64,000 nt of DNA from Nocardia uniformis NBRC 13702 (GTDB lineage Bacteria > Actinomycetota > Actinomycetes > Mycobacteriales > Mycobacteriaceae), in NCBI RefSeq assembly GCF_001613345.1, contig NZ_BDCE01000034.1, positions 49,857-113,856 of the forward strand. Reading direction: 5' to 3'. The stretch's first letter is position 1. Each line of letters starts with the position of its first letter. This document shows positions 56,392 through 64,000 of this stretch, one piece after another. The translations under genes were made by a program, and so were the position numbers. The notes under the pieces were generated by a model. That model had not been told where the DNA came from and ran no database searches. It worked only from the letters and a program-made list of their open reading frames with translations.

Positions 56392-57708
56392 CTACATTGC
56401 CTTGTCCTTGGTTTCGACCAGGGCGTAGGTGCAGCCGAAACTGAGTACCGCGAGGCCCGCCAGCATGATGCCGATGGCGATGCTGCCGAAGGACGCGGAC
56501 AGTGGTGTGGCGATCAGAGGTGGAATCGCGCCGCCGAGTACTCCGGCCAGGTTGTAGCCCATACCCGCGCCGGTGTAGCGGTAGCGGGTCTGGAACATTT
56601 CCGGAAGGAATGCGCCGCAGGGGCCGTAGGCAATGCCGAAGATCGTCAGCGTGCCGACGACGCCGATGGCGAACGCGACCGGTGTACCCGTATCGAGCAG
56701 CGGGAACAGCAGCAGCGCCCATCCGATCGCGAGCCCGGACGACACCATCAGCACCCGGCGGCGGCCCAGGCGATCGGAGTACAGGGCCGACACGATGATG
56801 GCCGCGCCGAAGGCCACGGCCGCGCCGATGCCCACGATCAGCACGAACGGCCGGTCGAATCCCAGAGTTTTGGTGCCGTAGCTGGTGAGATACGCGGTGC
56901 CCATGTAGAAGAAGGCGAACAGCGTCGCCAACGCACCGGCCGACAGCAGGATTTCCTTGGGCTGATGCCGCCACGCGTCCAGGAAGGGCAGGCCCGGTTT
57001 CGCCGAATCGATCGCGCGCGCCGCCTGATTCGCGCGGAATACCGGTGTCTCCTCGATGGCCAGTCGCATGTAGAGACCGATGGCGACCAACACGATGGAG
57101 AACAGGAACGGGATACGCCAACCCCAGGTCAGGAAGGCCTCGTCGGTATCGCCGAGGAGTGCGCCGGTGACCAGAAATGTGCTGCTGGACAGGATGAATG
57201 CGAAGGCGGGGCCGACCTGCGGGAACATCGCGTAGAGCCCGCGTTTGCCCGGCGGAGCGTATTCGGCGGTGAGCAACGTGGCACCCGCCCATTCGCCGCC
57301 GACGGCGAAGCCCTGACCGAATCGCAGGAGCACCAGGATGATCGGCGCGGCGACCCCGATGGTGTCGGCGCTCGGCAGCATGCCGATGAGCAGCGTGCAC
57401 AGCCCCATCAACAGCAGCGTCGACACGAGTGTCTTCTTGCGGCCGATCCGGTCGCCGTAGTGGCCGAACAGCGCCGCCCCGACCGGTCGCGCGATAAAGG
57501 CCACGGCGAAGGTCGCGAACGACGCGACGGTCCCCGCCGTAGCCCCGAGCGCCGGGAAGAACACCGTCGGGAAGACCAGCGCCGCCGCGGTGCCGTAGAT
57601 GAAGAAGTCGTAGAACTCGATGGTCGTCCCGATGCAGCTGGCAACGGCTACCTTGCGCACACTCGTGCCGGACGTTGGGGTCGCCACCGTCGTTGGGGAA
57701 ACTCTCAC
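56392..57708 (-). CDS. MFS transporter, metabolite:H+ symporter (MHS) family
   Basis: The 438-residue, twelve-helix transporter belongs to the MHS family (shikimate/proline/alpha-ketoglutarate permeases). It shows the N-terminal GTTIEFYDFFIYGTAAALVFP, the loop 2-3 signature GALFGHYGDRIGRKKTL-type motif, RFGQGFAVGGEWAGA and the second-half loop SDRLGRRRVL. It would import a carboxylate or betaine-like solute with protons. It starts at GTG 57708 after AAAAGAGGTAC. No catabolic partner is adjacent, so the substrate stays open. Confidence 0.9.
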   Translation of the reverse strand: MRVSPTTVATPTSGTSVRKVAVASCIGTTIEFYDFFIYGTAAALVFPTVFFPALGATAGTVASFATFAVAFIARPVGAALFGHYGDRIGRKKTLVSTLLLMGLCTLLIGMLPSADTIGVAAPIILVLLRFGQGFAVGGEWAGATLLTAEYAPPGKRGLYAMFPQVGPAFAFILSSSTFLVTGALLGDTDEAFLTWGWRIPFLFSIVLVAIGLYMRLAIEETPVFRANQAARAIDSAKPGLPFLDAWRHQPKEILLSAGALATLFAFFYMGTAYLTSYGTKTLGFDRPFVLIVGIGAAVAFGAAIIVSALYSDRLGRRRVLMVSSGLAIGWALLLFPLLDTGTPVAFAIGVVGTLTIFGIAYGPCGAFLPEMFQTRYRYTGAGMGYNLAGVLGGAIPPLIATPLSASFGSIAIGIMLAGLAVLSFGCTYALVETKDKAM

Positions 57709-57815
57709 TGCTGTACCTCTTTTCTGCCCGGAGCGGACCGTTCAGATCCACGGGGTGACAGAAAAGTAGTGATCCGCGTCACCGGTCGACTACCCCCGAA
57801 TAGGGGGTGGGGCGC

Positions 57816-58856
57816 TCAGTGATCGCGGTTCACGATGCACTCCGTCAAATCCAAGAGGTCGCCCGCCCCGGTGAGATCGGGGAGATAGAGCTTGGCGGCT
57901 CGGATGTGGCGGAGGGATTCGGCGCGGGCCCATTCTCGGGCTCCGGCGCGCTCGAGCAGGTGGGTGGCGTGGGCTACCGCTCGGGAGTCGAGCGGTTTGT
58001 GTTTGCCGGTGAGGAAGAGGTCGGCCAGTTCGCGGCCCGCCAAGGTGCCCGATTGCAGAGCCATCATGACCGGGAGGGAGTGCTTGTGGCGCATGAGATC
58101 GTTGCCGACCGGTTTGCCGGTGCGGGCGGGGTCGCCCCAGATGCCGATGAGGTCGTCGGTCAGTTGGAATGCGACGCCGAGCTCGCGACCGAAACCGTCC
58201 AGGGCATCGACGACCGAGGATTCGGCCCCGGCGCAGAGCGCACCCAGGGCACAGGCACAGCCCAGTAATGCACTTCCCTTGTGGCGCAAGGTCATCTGGC
58301 ACTGTTCGAGCGTGATGTTCGAGTTGGTTTCGCAGGCGCAGTCGAAGTGCTGGCCGAGGCACAGCTCTATGACACTGCCCTCGAGCCGACGGATGGATTC
58401 GATCGCGCCGAAGGGTGCGTCGGCCAGAATGCGGACGGCCAGCGCGTGCATGGCATCGCCCGCGAGGATGGCGTCATCGGTGCCCCACAGCGACCAGAGC
58501 GCGGGACGGCCGCGGCGCAGCGTGCCGCCGTCCATCACATCGTCGTGAATCAGGGTGAAATTGTGGATCATTTCGACGGCGGCGGCCGCATGCGCGGCGC
58601 TACCCGGTGGGCCACCGACAGCGGTCGCGGCGGCCAGCACCAGGGCGGGACGCAGCCCCTTTCCGGTATCCGCCGCCGTCGGGCGGCCGTAGCGATCCCA
58701 CCAGCCCAGGTGGTAGCCGACCATGAGCTGTAGTTCCTCCGGCAGGGCGGTGACCGCCCGCCGCAGCAGTGGTTGCGTCGATTGCCTTGCCCTGGACAGG
58801 ATTCGGCGCGCCGCCTGTCCATCCGGCATCGGCCGTGCGCCCGCCGTCGTCGTCAT
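57816..58856 (-). CDS. Polyprenyl diphosphate synthase, actinobacterial type
   Basis: The 346-residue trans-isoprenyl synthase has first Asp-rich motif HDDVMD and second motif DDLIGIWGDPARTGKP, with the DD pair but not the full DDxxD. KGLRPAL provides the substrate Lys/Arg, and FQLTDD is present. The MVGYHLGWWDRYGRP segment is typical of the group annotated in other actinobacteria as a family 2 encapsulin cargo polyprenyl transferase, but no encapsulin shell gene lies nearby. ATG 58856 follows GGGAGG. Product chain length cannot be told from sequence. Confidence 0.88.
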   Translation of the reverse strand: MTTTAGARPMPDGQAARRILSRARQSTQPLLRRAVTALPEELQLMVGYHLGWWDRYGRPTAADTGKGLRPALVLAAATAVGGPPGSAAHAAAAVEMIHNFTLIHDDVMDGGTLRRGRPALWSLWGTDDAILAGDAMHALAVRILADAPFGAIESIRRLEGSVIELCLGQHFDCACETNSNITLEQCQMTLRHKGSALLGCACALGALCAGAESSVVDALDGFGRELGVAFQLTDDLIGIWGDPARTGKPVGNDLMRHKHSLPVMMALQSGTLAGRELADLFLTGKHKPLDSRAVAHATHLLERAGAREWARAESLRHIRAAKLYLPDLTGAGDLLDLTECIVNRDH

Positions 58857-59385
58857 GACAACCTCCCGAACTCGAATACGCCGGTCGCGATTCCATGGGC
58901 GCGACATGCGGGTGGCGCGCGGAAATGTTGCGCTACAACAGTTTTCCGGCCAGCTCGGCCCGCGGGCGATCCATGGGTCCGAGCGCCGCCACCCGGGCGG
59001 CCGCGGTGAGTTCGAAACCGGGCGGGGTGCGACAGCGAGAACTCGGACACAGCGAGGGACCTCAACTCGGACTCCGTTCGACGGCAACGTATTGATGTGA
59101 CGATGGCGGCCGACACGGACCGGGCGAAGGACGGATTCCCCTGTGCCAAGGAAACATTGAGACCCGTCAAGCGCATGAGACCCTCTACTGCACTGTGTTC
59201 TGCATCACAACAAATGGTAGCGTCACGGTTGCTCGCTCGCAGGAATTCGACAGTCCTCGGTAAACCGGGTCATTCGACAGCGACGACGGTGCTGGTCCGG
59301 ATGACTCACGGCGGTGCGCAGCCGGTCGGCGACCGCCCAGTACTGTGCTCGGGTACTCAGTATTCGCCCTGCCCGAGGAGTCGCC
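58857..59385. other. Divergent intergenic region between polyprenyl synthase and acyl-CoA dehydrogenase
   Basis: I see no gene, RNA or strong dyad in these 529 bases. Short open frames here lack family motifs. GAGGAG at 59376-59381 is the ribosome-binding site of the acyl-CoA dehydrogenase. Confidence 0.4.
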
Positions 59386-60525
59386 GTGGCCGTCGACCGT
59401 CTACTGCCCACCGCCGAAGCTCGCGAACTCATCCAGCTCACGCGGGATATCGCCGATAAGGCACTGGCCCCGATCGTCGATCGGCACGAGAAGGCCGAGA
59501 CCTACCCCGAGGGTGTGTTCGCCACCCTGGGTGAGGCCGGGCTGCTGAGCCTGCCGTATCCGGAGGAATGGGGCGGCGGCAGCCAGCCCTACGAGGTTTA
59601 CCTGCAGGTCCTCGAGGAAATCGCGGCGCGGTGGGCGGCGATCGCGGTGGCGGTGAGCGTGCACAGCCTGTCGGTCCATCCGCTGTTCACCTTCGGTACC
59701 GAGGAGCAGAAACAGCGGTGGCTGCCGGAGATGCTGGGCGGCGATACCATCGGCGCGTACAGCCTGTCCGAACCGCAGGCGGGATCGGATGCGGCAGCGC
59801 TCACCTGCAAGGCCGCACCCACCGACGGCGGCTACCGGATCAATGGCACCAAGGCGTGGATCACCCATGGTGGTATCGCGGATTTCTACAATGTCTTCAC
59901 CCGCACCGGCGAGGGTTCGCGCGGTATCTCCTGCTTCCTCGTCGACAAGACCACCGACGGGCTGTCCTTCGGTAAGCCCGAGGAGAAGATGGGCCTGACC
60001 GCCGTCCCCACCACCTCGGCCCACTACGACAATGCTTTCGTGCCCACCGAACGCCGCATTGGCGAGGAGGGCCAGGGTCTCCAGATCGCCTTCAGCGCCT
60101 TGGATTCCGGTCGCCTCGGCATTGCCGCCGTAGCCGTCGGTCTGGCCCAGGCCGCCCTGGACGAGGCGGTGGCCTACGCCCAGGAGCGAACCACCTTCGG
60201 CCGCAAGATCATCGACCACCAGGGCCTGGGTTTCCTGCTGGCCGATATGGCCGTCGCCGTGGATTCGGCCCGCGCCACCTACCTCGACGCCGCCCGCCGC
60301 CGCGACGCCGGACTCCCCTACTCGCGCAATGCCTCCGTCGCCAAGCTGGTGGCCACCGACGCCGCCATGAAGGTCACCACCGACGCCGTACAGGTCTTCG
60401 GCGGCTACGGCTACACCCGCGACTTCCGCGTGGAGCGCTATATGCGCGAAGCCAAGATCACCCAGATCTTCGAGGGCACCAACCAGATTCAGCGTTTGGT
60501 GATCGCGCGGTCCCTCGCGGGCTGA
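59386..60525 (+). CDS. Acyl-CoA dehydrogenase
   Basis: The 379-residue flavoprotein of the acyl-CoA dehydrogenase family catalyses alpha,beta-dehydrogenation of acyl-CoA in beta-oxidation. It has the signatures GAYSLSEPQAGSDAAAL, WITHGG, ERTTFGRKIIDHQ and QVFGGYGYTRDFRVERYMREAKITQIFEGTNQIQ, with the catalytic Glu in IFEGT as in short/branched-chain enzymes. GTG 59386 follows GAGGAG. The stop is 15 bases from the convergent SDR gene. Chain-length specificity is unknown. Confidence 0.93.
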   Translation: MAVDRLLPTAEARELIQLTRDIADKALAPIVDRHEKAETYPEGVFATLGEAGLLSLPYPEEWGGGSQPYEVYLQVLEEIAARWAAIAVAVSVHSLSVHPLFTFGTEEQKQRWLPEMLGGDTIGAYSLSEPQAGSDAAALTCKAAPTDGGYRINGTKAWITHGGIADFYNVFTRTGEGSRGISCFLVDKTTDGLSFGKPEEKMGLTAVPTTSAHYDNAFVPTERRIGEEGQGLQIAFSALDSGRLGIAAVAVGLAQAALDEAVAYAQERTTFGRKIIDHQGLGFLLADMAVAVDSARATYLDAARRRDAGLPYSRNASVAKLVATDAAMKVTTDAVQVFGGYGYTRDFRVERYMREAKITQIFEGTNQIQRLVIARSLAG

Positions 60526-60540
60526 ACCATTCGGTCGGCA

Positions 60541-61299
60541 TCAGTCCTTGGGCCCACCGGCCACGTACAGCACTTGCCCGGACACGAATCCCGCTGCGGC
60601 GCCGACGAAGAACGACACCGCGTTGGCGATATCGGCGGGCACACCGGTCCGCGCCACGGGAATCATGGCGGCATTGGCGGTCTTGAAGTCCTCGAAGTTC
60701 ATTCCGAGCCGCTCGGCGGTCGCCGCGGTCATCTCGGTTTCGATGAAGCCGGGGGCAATGGCATTGGCGGTCACGCCGAATTTGCCGAGCTCGAAGGCGA
60801 GCGTCTTGGTGAAGCCCTGCACGCCCGCCTTGGCGGCCGAGTAGTTGACCTGCCCGCGATTACCCAGCGCCGAGGTGCTGGACAGATTGACAATGCGACC
60901 CCACTTGGCCTCGATCATGTACTTCTGTGCCGCCCGGGTCATCAGGAACGCCCCGCGCAGGTGCACGTTGATGACCGAATCCCATTCCGCCACCGACATT
61001 TTGAACAGCAGATTGTCGCGCGTGATACCCGCGTTATTGACCAGGACCGTGGGTGCGCCCAATTCATCGGCCACCCGCCGCACGGCCGACGCGACCGCCT
61101 GCTCATCGGCCACGTCGACGCCGACACCGAGCGCCCTACCGCCCGCCGCCACGATTTCGTCGACCACCGGCTTACACGCGGCCTCGTCCAGATCCAACAC
61201 CGCGACCGCGAATCCGTCCTGCGCCAAACGGCGGGCGGTTTCGGCGCCGATGCCGCGCGCGGCCCCGGTAACAATGGCGGTACGAGTCATTTCGGTCAT
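60541..61299 (-). CDS. Short-chain dehydrogenase, FabG-like 3-oxoacyl reductase
   Basis: The 252-residue classical SDR has TGAARGIG, NNAGITRDNLLFKMS, catalytic Ser in NLSSTSALGNRGQ and YSAAK for the Tyr and Lys. Sequence around ITRDNLLFKM and the GPKD C-terminus match FabG/3-oxoacyl-reductase-type enzymes of actinobacteria. VLDLDEA after beta-2 suggests NAD(H) preference. ATG 61299 begins 11 bases after the TerD stop, so it is the last gene of a methyltransferase-TerD-SDR operon. Confidence 0.9.
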   Translation of the reverse strand: MTEMTRTAIVTGAARGIGAETARRLAQDGFAVAVLDLDEAACKPVVDEIVAAGGRALGVGVDVADEQAVASAVRRVADELGAPTVLVNNAGITRDNLLFKMSVAEWDSVINVHLRGAFLMTRAAQKYMIEAKWGRIVNLSSTSALGNRGQVNYSAAKAGVQGFTKTLAFELGKFGVTANAIAPGFIETEMTAATAERLGMNFEDFKTANAAMIPVARTGVPADIANAVSFFVGAAAGFVSGQVLYVAGGPKD

Positions 61300-61309
61300 G
61301 GCACCGAGG

Positions 61310-61855
61310 CTAAACGAGGAACTGGCTCACCTGCGTTACCGCTTCGACCGGATGTCCCGCGAAGATGGCCGCGCCGATCGGTTCGTAATGCCACTCGGCG
61401 TCCGCGGTGAACAGCCGGCCCATAACGAAGCCGGTGTGCTCACCTCGATCCAGGTTGTAGCGGGCGATTTCGGTGCTACTGGCACCGTCGAACAGCCGGC
61501 AGAAGGCATTGTCGATCTGCTCGAAGGTTTGGCCGCCGTACGAGGTCACCAGGAAGATCACCGTGGTGACCTGCGACGCCATCCGGGTCAGGTCGACAGT
61601 GATTACCTCGACATCGCCGGTGCCCTCGCCGGTCACACTGTCGCCGTGATGGCGCACCGAGCCGTCCCGCGAGCTGAGTTGTTCGTGATAGACCACGTCG
61701 ACGATATCCGCACCGCTGAAGAGCAGCGCCGCCGCGTTCAGGTCGATATTTTGGACACGTCCGCCGAATCGGCGGCGCTGGGCCGGATCCCAGCCCAGCG
61801 CCATCCCGACAAAGTTGAGCGGAGCACCGGTCTCATCGCGCAAAGTCACAAACAT
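61310..61855 (-). CDS. TerD-family protein
   Basis: The 181-residue TerD/TerZ-family protein (PF02342) has the family core GMALGWDPAQRR, NIDLNAAALLFSG, the Ca-binding-like GDSVTGEGTGDVEVITVDL and VTSYGGQTFEQIDNAFCRL. The family is linked to tellurite, phage and stress phenotypes, with unclear biochemistry. It starts at ATG 61855 with a weak ribosome-binding site, 18 bases after the methyltransferase stop. The usual TerD N-terminal strands are slightly shortened. It lies in the same operon as the FabG-like SDR. Confidence 0.85.
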   Translation of the reverse strand: MFVTLRDETGAPLNFVGMALGWDPAQRRRFGGRVQNIDLNAAALLFSGADIVDVVYHEQLSSRDGSVRHHGDSVTGEGTGDVEVITVDLTRMASQVTTVIFLVTSYGGQTFEQIDNAFCRLFDGASSTEIARYNLDRGEHTGFVMGRLFTADAEWHYEPIGAAIFAGHPVEAVTQVSQFLV

Positions 61856-61873
61856 GAGCTTGCCAGGGATCGT

Positions 61874-62707
61874 TCAGGGCTTCCGGCCGACACCCCCGGC
61901 TATGCAGTGGCGTACTGGCGACAGCGGCGTGAGCCGCGGACCGTCCGGCCACCAGTCGTCGCACAGCACCAATCCGGGCTCGACCATCTCCAATCCGCGG
62001 AACATGGACTGGATTTCGGCCCGGGTCCGGAAGCGGCCGCTGCCCAACGGGCTGTGCACGAACCTGTCCTCCATCTTGCGCGCCAGTTCACTGTGCTCCG
62101 GCGTCTCCGGATCGAAGAAGTGCGCGATGGCCACATAGGAACCGGACGGCAACGAGTCGACGTAGGTCCGCATGACCTCGGCCGCGTTATCGTCGGGATA
62201 GTGGTGCAGGGTGCCGATCTGGAACAGCGCGACCGGCTCGGTGAAATCCAGATAGGCGCGCACGGTCGAATTCTTGAGCACCTCGAAAGGCCGGAAGATA
62301 TCCGCGCCGATAATGGTGGTCCGCGCGACGCCGTCCAGTATCGCGCGCGCGTGGGCCAGCACCGTGGGGTCGTGATCGATGTAGACCACCCGCGCATCGG
62401 GTAGCACGCGCTGCACCACCTGGTGGGTGTTCTCCGCGGTCGGCAGTCCCGAACCCAGATCCAGATACTGGTCGATACCGGCCTGCTGGACCAGGAATCG
62501 ACATACCCTGATAAGGAAATCCCGGTTGGCCCAAGCTAATTCGGCTACCCCCGGGGCGACCGTGGCAACCTGACGCAGTACCTCGCGATCGATCTCGAAA
62601 TTGTCTTTGCCATTGAGCGCGGCATCGTAGACCCGGGCGACGCTGGCGTGGGCCATGTCCACTCCTACCGGCGCCGCGCTCCGGTAGGCGGCGGAGGATT
62701 GAGACAT
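61874..62707 (-). CDS. SAM-dependent methyltransferase, DUF574/Methyltransf_19 family
   Basis: The 277-residue protein of the actinobacterial PF04672 family has the signature ASVARVYDAALNGKDNFEIDRE, a SAM-binding motif in YLDLGSGLPTAENTH, VVYIDHDPTVLAHA and the DFTEPVALFQIGTLHHYPD segment. ATG 62707 follows GAGGGAG; the frame extends to 62767 without homology. It heads the operon with TerD and the SDR. The physiological methyl acceptor is unknown for the family. Confidence 0.9.
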   Translation of the reverse strand: MSQSSAAYRSAAPVGVDMAHASVARVYDAALNGKDNFEIDREVLRQVATVAPGVAELAWANRDFLIRVCRFLVQQAGIDQYLDLGSGLPTAENTHQVVQRVLPDARVVYIDHDPTVLAHARAILDGVARTTIIGADIFRPFEVLKNSTVRAYLDFTEPVALFQIGTLHHYPDDNAAEVMRTYVDSLPSGSYVAIAHFFDPETPEHSELARKMEDRFVHSPLGSGRFRTRAEIQSMFRGLEMVEPGLVLCDDWWPDGPRLTPLSPVRHCIAGGVGRKP

Positions 62708-62868
62708 CTCGAACTCCCTCGCGTCGGTTCGATATCGACACGAAAAATCTTCCCCCATTTCCGGCATCCTCGGGGCAATACAGCCTTGCCTATCTGCGCC
62801 GTTATGGGTGCGGCCGGATCAGAGTCGCACAATCCTCACATTCATACCGGTCTGTTTTGTAAAGTGTG

Positions 62869-64000
62869 CTAGACCCGAGTGTCCGCTGCGGTCTCGTTCA
62901 CATCCTGATGTCCTGCGCCCCAACCGACATGGGCCTCGGCGCGCATCCGATCCACCATGTGCGGGTAGTGCAGCTCGAACGCCGGACGCTCCGAACGCAC
63001 CCGCGGCAGCTCGTAGAAGTTGTGCCGCGGCGGCGGGCACGACGTCGCCCATTCGAGCGAATTGCCGTAGCCCCACGGATCATCCACGGTCACCACCTCG
63101 CCGTAGCGATGCGATTTGAAGACATTCCAGATGAACGGCAGCATCGACGCGCCCAGAATGAACGAGCCGATGGTCGAGATGGTGTTGAGGTTGGTGAAGC
63201 CGTCGGACTCCAGGTAGTCCGCGTAGCGGCGGGGCATCCCCTCGTTGCCCAGCCAGTGCTGCACCAGGAAGGTGGTGTGGAAGCCGACGAAGGTGGTCCA
63301 GAAATGCCACTTGCCCAGGCGCTCGTCCATCATGCGACCGGTCATCTTGGGGAACCAGAAGTAGATACCCGCGAAGGTTGCGAAGGCGATGGTGCCGAAG
63401 AGGACGTAGTGGAAGTGCGCGACCACGAAATAGGTGTCGGAGACATGGAAGTCGAGCGGCGGGCTGGCCAGCAGCACACCCGACAGACCTCCGAAGAGGA
63501 AGGTGACGATGAAGCCGACGGAGAACAGCATGGGCGTCTCGAAGGTCAATTGCCCCCGCCACATGGTGCCGATCCAGTTGAAGAACTTCACACCGGTCGG
63601 AACCGCGATGAGGAACGTCATGAACGAGAAGAACGGCAGCAGCACCGCGCCGGTGGCATACATATGGTGCGCCCACACCGCCACCGACAGGGCGGCGATC
63701 GCGAGCGTCGCGTAAACGATTGTGGTGTAACCGAAAATCGGCTTACGGCTGAAGACCGGGAAGATCTCCGACACGATGCCGAAGAACGGCAGCGCGATGA
63801 TGTACACCTCGGGATGGCCGAAGAACCAGAACAGGTGCTGATAGAGCAGTGTGCCGCCCGAGGCCGGGTCGTAGATGTGACCACCCAGGTGCCGGTCGTA
63901 GGCCAGACCGAACAGCGCCGCGGTCAGCAGGGGGAAGGCCAGCAGCACCAACACGCTGGTGACGGCGATGGTCCAGGTGAAAACCGGCATCCGGAACATG
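62869..64000 (-). CDS. ctaD: Cytochrome c oxidase subunit I (5' end beyond window)
   Basis: The C-terminal 377 residues of the heme-copper oxidase catalytic subunit are in the window. Conserved elements are GHPEVYI, with the CuB His and cross-linked Tyr, and HHMYATG with the two further CuB ligands. [10 protein letters not shown] has the heme a3 and a ligands. At least eight transmembrane segments are visible. It reduces O2 to water at the aa3 oxidase and pumps protons. The gene continues past 64000 at its 5' end. Length and the C-terminal [12 protein letters not shown] region match actinobacterial CtaD. Confidence 0.97.
   Translation of the reverse strand, partial: MFRMPVFTWTIAVTSVLVLLAFPLLTAALFGLAYDRHLGGHIYDPASGGTLLYQHLFWFFGHPEVYIIALPFFGIVSEIFPVFSRKPIFGYTTIVYATLAIAALSVAVWAHHMYATGAVLLPFFSFMTFLIAVPTGVKFFNWIGTMWRGQLTFETPMLFSVGFIVTFLFGGLSGVLLASPPLDFHVSDTYFVVAHFHYVLFGTIAFATFAGIYFWFPKMTGRMMDERLGKWHFWTTFVGFHTTFLVQHWLGNEGMPRRYADYLESDGFTNLNTISTIGSFILGASMLPFIWNVFKSHRYGEVVTVDDPWGYGNSLEWATSCPPPRHNFYELPRVRSERPAFELHYPHMVDRMRAEAHVGWGAGHQDVNETAADTRV

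Overview
The window is high-GC actinobacterial DNA, most likely Nocardia or a close mycolate-containing relative. The basis is: GC-rich third codon positions, GTG/TTG starts, probable leaderless promoters, several acyl-CoA ligases, secreted lipases, an SCO5389-family protein, TerD and an actinobacterial cytochrome c oxidase subunit I. The genus is inferred from gene content only; no rRNA or marker gene was available.

Region 1 (1-23.2 kb) is a nonribosomal peptide cluster on the minus strand. In transcription order it holds a LuxR/TrmB-like regulator (22159-23214), a 3,155-residue NRPS (12434-21901) and a second NRPS of at least 4,011 residues (12033 to beyond the left edge). Read together the domains are A-T-E / C-C'-A(Thr)-T / C-A* // A-T / C-A-T / C-A-T / C-A-T-TE, so a TE-released hexapeptide with a D-residue at position 1 and Thr at position 2 is the simplest prediction. 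Three things are unusual. One module is split across the two proteins, with a degenerate, truncated A domain (A*) ending the first. An extra C-terminal half of a C domain (C') precedes the Thr A domain. A palindromic repeat is inserted in frame in an A domain, and a second copy lies between the two genes.

Region 2 (23.2-44.2 kb) is mostly core-like: M23 peptidase, nitronate monooxygenase, SCO5389-family protein, an XRE regulator with a 58-codon internally deleted paralogue, a secreted glycine-rich protein, a five-gene Liv-type ABC transporter (livG-F-H-M-K order), two PucR regulators each beside an acyl-CoA ligase, a TetR regulator with two lipase genes, and a Baeyer-Villiger-type monooxygenase.

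Region 3 (44.47-50.19 kb) looks like a small genomic island at tRNA-Arg(CCT). A 15-bp copy of the tRNA 3' end lies at 50179-50193. Between the two copies are an XRE/MmyB regulator, an internally deleted MFS gene and a tight operon of a cyclophilin-like lipoprotein, an SDR, a zinc alcohol dehydrogenase and an alpha/beta-hydrolase lipoprotein. No integrase is visible. Just outside is a divergent TetR/hydrolase pair with a palindromic operator lying over its promoter.

Region 4 (52.1-64 kb) holds a second glycine-rich secreted protein, an NmrA-like remnant, a small secreted protein, a Uma2-family protein, an S33-type hydrolase, an MHS-family transporter, a polyprenyl synthetase, an acyl-CoA dehydrogenase, a methyltransferase-TerD-SDR operon and the 3' part of ctaD, which runs off the right edge. 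No rRNA, CRISPR array, transposase or integrase was seen.
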